This document shows, one piece after another, positions 6,736 to 10,701 of a stretch of 10,701 bases of DNA; position 1 is the first letter of the stretch; each line of letters opens with the position of its first letter. Origin of the DNA: Pseudomonadota bacterium (lineage in GTDB: Bacteria > Pseudomonadota > Alphaproteobacteria > Rhizobiales > Hyphomicrobiaceae); assembly GCA_021813195.1 (NCBI GenBank), contig JAKALI010000078.1, forward strand, positions 1 through 10,701, in the 5' to 3' direction. The translations under genes and the position numbers were made by a program. The notes under the pieces were generated by a model. The model searched no databases and was not told where the DNA came from. It worked only from the letters and a program-made list of their open reading frames with translations.

Positions 6736-7209
6736 TCAACACGCTGCGCATGGGCGCGAGGTGGGTATGCCGCTCGCCCCAATCGAAATCGCCAGAATGC
6801 GCATGGGCCCGTCGCCGGTGTTGCGGCCGTTGTGCGCCACCGACATGGCTTCGAGGATGGCATCGCCGGCACGAAAGTGGCGAACGGAACCATCGCGGTA
6901 GGCGACACGCAATTCGCCTTCGAGCACGTACCCGAATGTCGGCACATCATGGGTGTGCCAGCCTGTCTCGGCACCGGGCGCAAGGGTGACGATCACCGCC
7001 GTCACTTCTGAAGGCTGCTCCGCCGGGTAGCGGATCTGCTCACCAACCACCGTGCGCCCGGATTTCATGAGAGGTAGCAGGCTCATCCGCGCGGCTTGCT
7101 CGGCCGCAGCGTACTGACCGGCAAGGAACCCTGCCAGACCGCCAGCGGCCCACGCGACAGACATCGTAATTCGACGAACCGGCTTGCGTTGAGTCAGCTT
7201 TCCAGGCAT
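6736..7209 (-). CDS. Cupin-domain protein with N-terminal signal or anchor
   Basis: The 157-aa product has a basic N-terminus (residues 1-13), a hydrophobic segment at about 15-35 (a signal peptide or single anchor) and a single cupin domain (about 50-145). Cupin motif 1 is GAETGWHTHDVPTFGYVLEGEL with metal-ligand candidates His85 and His87; the usual glutamate a few residues later is absent. Motif 2 shows AGDAILEAMSVAHNGRN with His126 and Asn130. Three histidines could still bind a metal. Cupins of this exported type have no single function, so none is assigned. GAGGA (complement of 7219-7223) lies 9 bases before the ATG and supports the start. The short C-terminal end (SRPCAAC) carries two cysteines and looks less conserved. 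The gene is divergent from ggt across 72 bp and may share its control region. Confidence 0.85.
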   Translation of the reverse strand: MPGKLTQRKPVRRITMSVAWAAGGLAGFLAGQYAAAEQAARMSLLPLMKSGRTVVGEQIRYPAEQPSEVTAVIVTLAPGAETGWHTHDVPTFGYVLEGELRVAYRDGSVRHFRAGDAILEAMSVAHNGRNTGDGPMRILAISIGASGIPTSRPCAAC

Positions 7210-7281
7210 CGGGATCCATCCTCGCGCTCGGGCATTTCAAAGGCTCGTGGGGGGACTAGGGCAAGGCTGCACGGACTGCTC
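7210..7281. promoter_or_regulatory. Shared divergent control region of cupin and ggt
   Basis: Both flanking genes must be transcribed from these 72 bp unless the promoters overlap coding sequence. On the - strand a TTGCCC-like -35 and TTTGAA-like -10 with 17-bp spacing point towards the cupin, but the match is weak. For ggt I see only a poor ribosome site (GGA, 6 bases before ATG) and no clear promoter. Confidence 0.3.
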
Positions 7282-9057
7282 ATGAAACGCACGGCAACTG
7301 CCCCACTCTGCTCAGGTGTGACCGCCGCCGTCTGCATCCTGCTGGCGCTTATCTCAGCCAACGCGGCGTTCGCGCAACGCCGACTGATCGAGCCAGAGGC
7401 AGCGACAGGCTGGATGGGTGGCACCGCCCAACATGCCAGCCGCCACATGATTTCGACCGCCAACGCGATCGCCTCGCAGGCCGGCCGCGAGATTCTGCGC
7501 CAAGGAGGCTCTGCGGTCGATGCCGCAATCGCGGCTCAACTTGTCCTGGGGCTGGTCGAACCACAGTCCTCGGGCCTGGGCGGAGGAGCGTTTGTGCTGC
7601 ACTGGGATGACGCCGGACGCGAACTTCGCACCTACGATGGTCGCGAGACGGCGCCAGCCGCCGCCAAACCTGATCGCTTTTTGCGGAATGGATCGCCCAT
7701 CCCCTTCGACACGGCGGTTCATTCTGGCCTCAGCATCGGCACACCGGGACTTGTGCGCCTGTTGGAGGCGATCCACCGCGCTCATGGCAAGCTCGATTGG
7801 GCGCGGTTGTTCGAGCCGGCCATTGCGCTCGCCGCGGGTGGATTTCCCGTTTCACCGCGCTTGTCGTTTATGCTGCGTTGGCGGGGGGCGGACAGTTTCG
7901 ACGCGGCGGCCCGCGCCTACTTTTTCGACGAGAACGGCCAGGCTCGTCCGGTCGGCTATCCACTGAAAAACCCCGCCTACGCGGCTACTTTACGCGCCCT
8001 AGCAACGCACGGCGCCGACGCGTTCTACACGGGTGACATTGCGCGTCAGATTGTGGAGGCTACCGAAAAGGCGCCGAATTTCGCGGGCGATTTGGCCGCG
8101 CGCGATCTCCGCTCGTATGCGGTGGTGGAGCGCCCGCCCGTGTGTGTGCCTTATCGCAGCTACCGCGTCTGCGGTATGGGCCCGCCGTCGTCGGGCGGGA
8201 TCGCCATCGCGCAAATCCTGACCATGCTCGCAGGCTTCAATCTCGGCAGCGCCCCGCACGAGAAGATGAACCCCACCGCGCTGCATGTGATCGTCGAGGC
8301 GCAAAAGCTCGCCTATGCCGACCGCGCACGCTATCTGGCCGACCCGGCATTTGTACCGGTGCCGTCGGGACTGACGGATCGAACCTACCTGGAACAGCGC
8401 CGCGCCCTTATCGATCCCAATGCCGCGATGGCAGCGCCGGAGCCCGGCCTGCCGCCTGGCCTCGACCAACGCAGCTTCGGCGATGACACCACCCTCGAGC
8501 AACCAGGCACCAGCCACATCTCCCGCATCGACGGGGCGGGCAACGCCGTCGCCATGACGACGACCATTGAGGGGGCATTCGGCTCCGGCGTGATGGCGGC
8601 CGGCTTCCTGCTCAATAATGAACTGACGGATTTTTCATTCCGCCCCACCGACAGCGCCGGCCGGCCGGCCGCCAATCGGGTGGAGGCCGGCAAGCGCCCA
8701 CGTTCGACCATGGCGCCGACGATCGTTTTCGACGCGAACGGTAAAGTTTTCGCCGTGCTGGGTTCCCCCGGAGGTGGTCGCATCATTTATTTTGTCACCA
8801 AGGCGCTCGTCGCACTTCTCGATTGGCGCCTGGATGCGTATGAGGCGACATCCCTGACCAATTTCGGCAGCATGGGTGTCGGCGTGGAGATCGAATACGA
8901 CTGGAAAACGGTTCTGATCGGACTGGAACTGAAAAAGCGCGGACACAAAATCCGTCCTGACCTGATGAACTCCGGCTTGAATATCCTCATCCGGCGCGCC
9001 AACGGTATCGAAGGCGCAAGCGATCCGCGCCGCGAAGGCGCCGCGCTCGGAGACTGA
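7282..9057 (+). CDS. ggt: Gamma-glutamyltransferase (gamma-glutamyltranspeptidase), periplasmic
   Basis: GGT is an Ntn-hydrolase that cleaves and transfers the gamma-glutamyl group of glutathione and related compounds; it is made as one chain and cuts itself to expose a catalytic Thr. The 591-aa precursor is full length. A signal peptide (residues 1-31, ending AFA) sends it to the periplasm. The large-subunit side shows GGSAVDAAIAAQLVLGLVEPQSSGLGGG (75-102) and Arg121 in YDGRETAP, the substrate carboxylate-binding Arg. The autoprocessing site is Gly409-Thr410 in PGTSHIS, so Thr410 becomes the nucleophile. The small-subunit side has GNAVAMTTTIE, GFLLNNELTDFSF with Asp450, GSPGGGR (494-500) and the DPRREGAALGD end. 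Everything needed for activity is visible. An open frame runs up to 7096 but lacks family features; the ATG at 7282 directly starts the signal peptide. It is divergent from the cupin gene and precedes thiO by 90 bp. Confidence 0.95.
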   Translation: MKRTATAPLCSGVTAAVCILLALISANAAFAQRRLIEPEAATGWMGGTAQHASRHMISTANAIASQAGREILRQGGSAVDAAIAAQLVLGLVEPQSSGLGGGAFVLHWDDAGRELRTYDGRETAPAAAKPDRFLRNGSPIPFDTAVHSGLSIGTPGLVRLLEAIHRAHGKLDWARLFEPAIALAAGGFPVSPRLSFMLRWRGADSFDAAARAYFFDENGQARPVGYPLKNPAYAATLRALATHGADAFYTGDIARQIVEATEKAPNFAGDLAARDLRSYAVVERPPVCVPYRSYRVCGMGPPSSGGIAIAQILTMLAGFNLGSAPHEKMNPTALHVIVEAQKLAYADRARYLADPAFVPVPSGLTDRTYLEQRRALIDPNAAMAAPEPGLPPGLDQRSFGDDTTLEQPGTSHISRIDGAGNAVAMTTTIEGAFGSGVMAAGFLLNNELTDFSFRPTDSAGRPAANRVEAGKRPRSTMAPTIVFDANGKVFAVLGSPGGGRIIYFVTKALVALLDWRLDAYEATSLTNFGSMGVGVEIEYDWKTVLIGLELKKRGHKIRPDLMNSGLNILIRRANGIEGASDPRREGAALGD

Positions 9058-9084
9058 TGGATGTGGGACGGGCGACGGCAGAGC

Positions 9085-9147
9085 AGGGGTCCTTTGCGCA
9101 TGATGGGCATGAGATGCGCATGACGAACGTAGCCTGACCCGAGAAAT
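9085..9147 (+). promoter_or_regulatory. Structured leader of thiO with 9-bp direct repeat; weakly TPP-riboswitch-like
   Basis: In the 90-bp gap, GGGTC (9087-9091) can pair with GACCC (9136-9140), enclosing a second perfect stem GCGCAT (9096-9101) with ATGCGC (9114-9119). TGCGCATGA occurs twice (9095-9103 and 9115-9123), 20 bp apart. The outer stem closes 7 bases before the thiO ATG, over the place where a ribosome site should be. GGGCATGAGATGCGC recalls the GGCTGAGA core of TPP riboswitches, with one extra base and one change, and GAACGTAG recalls parts of the second half. The conserved CTGAT-to-GCG arm is missing, so this is not a standard TPP element. It could be degenerate, another RNA, or a DNA operator. 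Confidence 0.3.
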
Positions 9148-10149
9148 ATGACCTCTGAACGCATCACCGTCGTCGGCGCTGGCATCCTGGGTTTGTGGCA
9201 GAGCTTTGTGCTCGCGCGCTCAGGGCTGAAGGTGAAGTTGGTCGATCGCCACGCCGATCCGCTGCCGCACTCAGCGAGCGCGCACGCAGGCGCGATGCTC
9301 GCGCCCGACTGTGAAGCTGAGAGCGCCCCCGATATCGTGCGGGAATTGGGCCACGAGGCTTTGCGGATGTGGTGCGCAGCCTGTCCGAAGGTCAAACAGC
9401 ACGGCAGTCTGGTCGTCGCCCCGGCGCGCGATCGCCCCGACCTGGTGCGCTTTGCTCGCATAACGCGCGGCCATGACACGATCGCGGCTGACCGGATCGC
9501 CGATCTGGAGCCCGACCTCGCCGGCCTCTTTTCTACGGCGCTCTACTTCAAGAGCGAAGCGCACATCGCAGCCCCCGACGCCCTCGCGTTTCTGCTCGAG
9601 GCTGCGCACGCGGCTGGCTGTGATCTGCACTTTGGGCAGAGTTTCGAGGCCAGCGACCGCGAGGGATTGGTGATCGATTGCCGCGGCTACGAAGCACGTG
9701 ACATCCTGCCGGATCTGCGGGGCGTGCGCGGCGAGCGGGTGCTCGTCAAAACGCAGGAAATTTCTTTGTCCCGGCCGGTTCGATTCGTGCACCCCCGCCA
9801 TCCGCTCTACATCGTCCCGTGGGGTCAGGATCGATATCTCATCGGTGCGACGATGATCGAGAGTGCCGATCCTGGTCCCGTGTCGGTGCGATCGGCCATG
9901 GATTTGCTGGCGGCGGCCTACGGTGTTCATCCGGCCTTTGGTGAAGCCGCCATTTTAGAGCTGACGGCCGGCGTGCGGCCCGCATTTCCGGATAATGTGC
10001 CGCGGGCTCGGGTCCTCGACGGCGGACGCACCATCGCCGTGAACGGCGCCTATCGCCACGGGTACCTGCTCGCCCCCGTCCTGGCCGAAGCCGTCGCCGG
10101 CTACATTTTGCACAGCCGCACTCATCCCCTGCTGACGTTGTCGGCGTAA
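9148..10149 (+). CDS. thiO: FAD-dependent glycine oxidase-like protein ThiO
   Basis: ThiO oxidises glycine to iminoglycine, the glyoxylate imine used with the ThiS thiocarboxylate by ThiG to build the thiamine thiazole. The 333-aa protein is a DAO-family flavoenzyme. VVGAGILG (8-15) is the FAD dinucleotide-binding motif and Asp33 ends the second strand. HAGAMLAPDCEAE (46-58) and HGSLVVAP match ThiO proteins of rhizobia, and LPDLRGVRGERVLVKT is the typical fold-closing stretch. HPLYIVPWGQDRYLIGAT (218-235) and AGVRPAFPDN (274-283) complete the substrate-binding region; Arg277 is the likely carboxylate contact. The C-terminal NGAYRHGYLLAP packs on FAD. The start follows the Met just before the beta-strand of the FAD motif; its ribosome site (GAG) is weak. 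No thiC, thiS, thiG or thiE is adjacent, which is unusual for this type. A general D-amino acid or sarcosine oxidase is the alternative. Confidence 0.82.
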   Translation: MTSERITVVGAGILGLWQSFVLARSGLKVKLVDRHADPLPHSASAHAGAMLAPDCEAESAPDIVRELGHEALRMWCAACPKVKQHGSLVVAPARDRPDLVRFARITRGHDTIAADRIADLEPDLAGLFSTALYFKSEAHIAAPDALAFLLEAAHAAGCDLHFGQSFEASDREGLVIDCRGYEARDILPDLRGVRGERVLVKTQEISLSRPVRFVHPRHPLYIVPWGQDRYLIGATMIESADPGPVSVRSAMDLLAAAYGVHPAFGEAAILELTAGVRPAFPDNVPRARVLDGGRTIAVNGAYRHGYLLAPVLAEAVAGYILHSRTHPLLTLSA

Positions 10150-10255
10150 GCCGGGCTTCGATCAACCCTGGCTGCCGCTGCGGCCCTCCGATCGCCGGGG
10201 GGGGGGGTCACTTCGCATCTGGCTGTTCACGAGCCGGCAGACTAGACTTCGCAGC
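10150..10255 (+). repeat. Intergenic region with 11-base poly-G tract upstream of ubiE
   Basis: The gap between thiO and ubiE holds a run of eleven G at 10197-10207, ending 48 bp before the ubiE ATG. No good terminator for thiO is visible. CTTCGCAGC before the ATG gives no clear Shine-Dalgarno sequence, and I see no confident -35/-10 pair. A homopolymer this long can vary by slipped-strand replication and is also prone to sequencing error. Confidence 0.6.
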
Positions 10256-10701
10256 ATGACCACTTCGCCCCCCGAAAATCCTTCCTCGCCGACCGCAGGC
10301 GCCACCCAGACTTCTTTCGGCTTCCGGGATGTTGCGGAAGACGAGCGCCAAGGTCTCGTCAATCAAGTCTTCCAGCGTGTCGCCGAGCGTTACGACCTCA
10401 TGAACGATCTGATGTCGGGCGGGTTGCACAGGCTCTGGAAATCCGATCTCGTCGCCATGCTGGCCCCTCCCAGGTCGGCAACGCCCTTCCGCCTCATCGA
10501 CGTGGCCGGGGGCACGGCGGACGTGGCCATGCGCGCCGTAGCAGCCGGCGGCATGGGCACGACGGCCGTTGTGTGCGACCTGAGCCCGCAGATGCTGGAT
10601 GTCGGGCGCCGGCGCGTGACCGAGCGGGGGCTGAGCGACCGCATCGCCCTTGTGCAGGGCAACGCGGAGAGCCTGCCGTTTCCCGATAAGTCTTTTGATG
10701 C
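10256..10701 (+). CDS. ubiE: Ubiquinone/menaquinone biosynthesis C-methyltransferase UbiE (3' truncated by window)
   Basis: UbiE is a SAM-dependent methyltransferase that adds the ring C-methyl group in ubiquinone (and menaquinone) synthesis, working at the inner face of the membrane. The first 148 codons are visible and the frame is open at the window edge. A low-complexity Pro/Ser/Thr start (1-18) precedes the family signature: FGFRDV (21-26), LVNQVFQRVAERYDLMNDLM (34-53), and GGLHRLWK (55-62). SAM motif I is LIDVAGGTADVA (80-91); most homologues have Gly where this protein has Ala88, a mild change. CDLSPQML (107-114) is motif II, with Asp108 the likely ribose ligand, and GNAESLPFPDKSFD (135-148) leads into motif post-II. 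ETF delivers electrons to ubiquinone, so the window's first operon depends on this pathway, but the two are separate units. The ATG at 10256 is the only start that fits the family's beginning; no strong ribosome site precedes it. Confidence 0.95.
   Translation, partial: MTTSPPENPSSPTAGATQTSFGFRDVAEDERQGLVNQVFQRVAERYDLMNDLMSGGLHRLWKSDLVAMLAPPRSATPFRLIDVAGGTADVAMRAVAAGGMGTTAVVCDLSPQMLDVGRRRVTERGLSDRIALVQGNAESLPFPDKSFD

Noticed and set aside
7096..7281. Upstream extension of GGT by 62 residues
   Set aside because: It is antisense to the cupin start and would bury the signal peptide inside the protein.
8787..9479. 230-codon open frame on the - strand spanning the ggt end and thiO start
   Set aside because: Antisense to the conserved GGT C-terminus and ThiO FAD motif, with no domain of its own.

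Overview
The window is a high-GC stretch of bacterial chromosome, most likely from an alphaproteobacterium of the Hyphomicrobiales type. The basis is the compact layout, the GC-rich codon third positions, an etfB-etfA-3-hydroxyacyl-CoA dehydrogenase order often seen in that group, and the Rhizobiales-like look of the ThiO and UbiE proteins. The order is an inference from protein appearance, not from a database search. I see no rRNA, tRNA, CRISPR array, insertion sequence or phage gene.

Left part (1-4042, all on +): the 3' end of a rhomboid-family membrane protease gene, a 277-bp gap with a promoter-like hexamer and a short inverted repeat, then four closely spaced genes: etfB, etfA, a 3-hydroxybutyryl-CoA dehydrogenase (hbd) and a short-chain dehydrogenase/reductase (SDR). 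ETF takes electrons from acyl-CoA dehydrogenases and passes them through ETF:ubiquinone oxidoreductase to ubiquinone. The hydroxyacyl-CoA dehydrogenase acts in the same beta-oxidation or PHB/butyryl-CoA chemistry. The SDR's substrate is unknown.

Middle part (4043-7209): a secreted protein of unknown function on +; a convergent HAD-family pyrimidine 5'-nucleotidase-like gene on -; divergent from that, a small cysteine-rich zinc-ribbon-like protein on +; a secreted C2-like beta-sandwich protein on +; and, convergent with it across a strong hairpin, a membrane-anchored or exported cupin on -.

Right part (7210-10701, all on +): a periplasmic gamma-glutamyltransferase (ggt) divergent from the cupin, a FAD-dependent glycine-oxidase-like ThiO gene standing without other thi genes, and the first 148 codons of the ubiquinone/menaquinone C-methyltransferase gene ubiE, which runs off the window. 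The short leader before thiO holds an imperfect structured element and a 9-bp direct repeat. The gap before ubiE holds an 11-G run.

Most of the window is ordinary housekeeping and metabolic content. I found no clear evidence of a wholly new system. The points most worth a second look are the uncharacterised secreted proteins at 4157 and 6111, the zinc-ribbon protein at 5505, the thiO leader, and the palindrome upstream of etfB.
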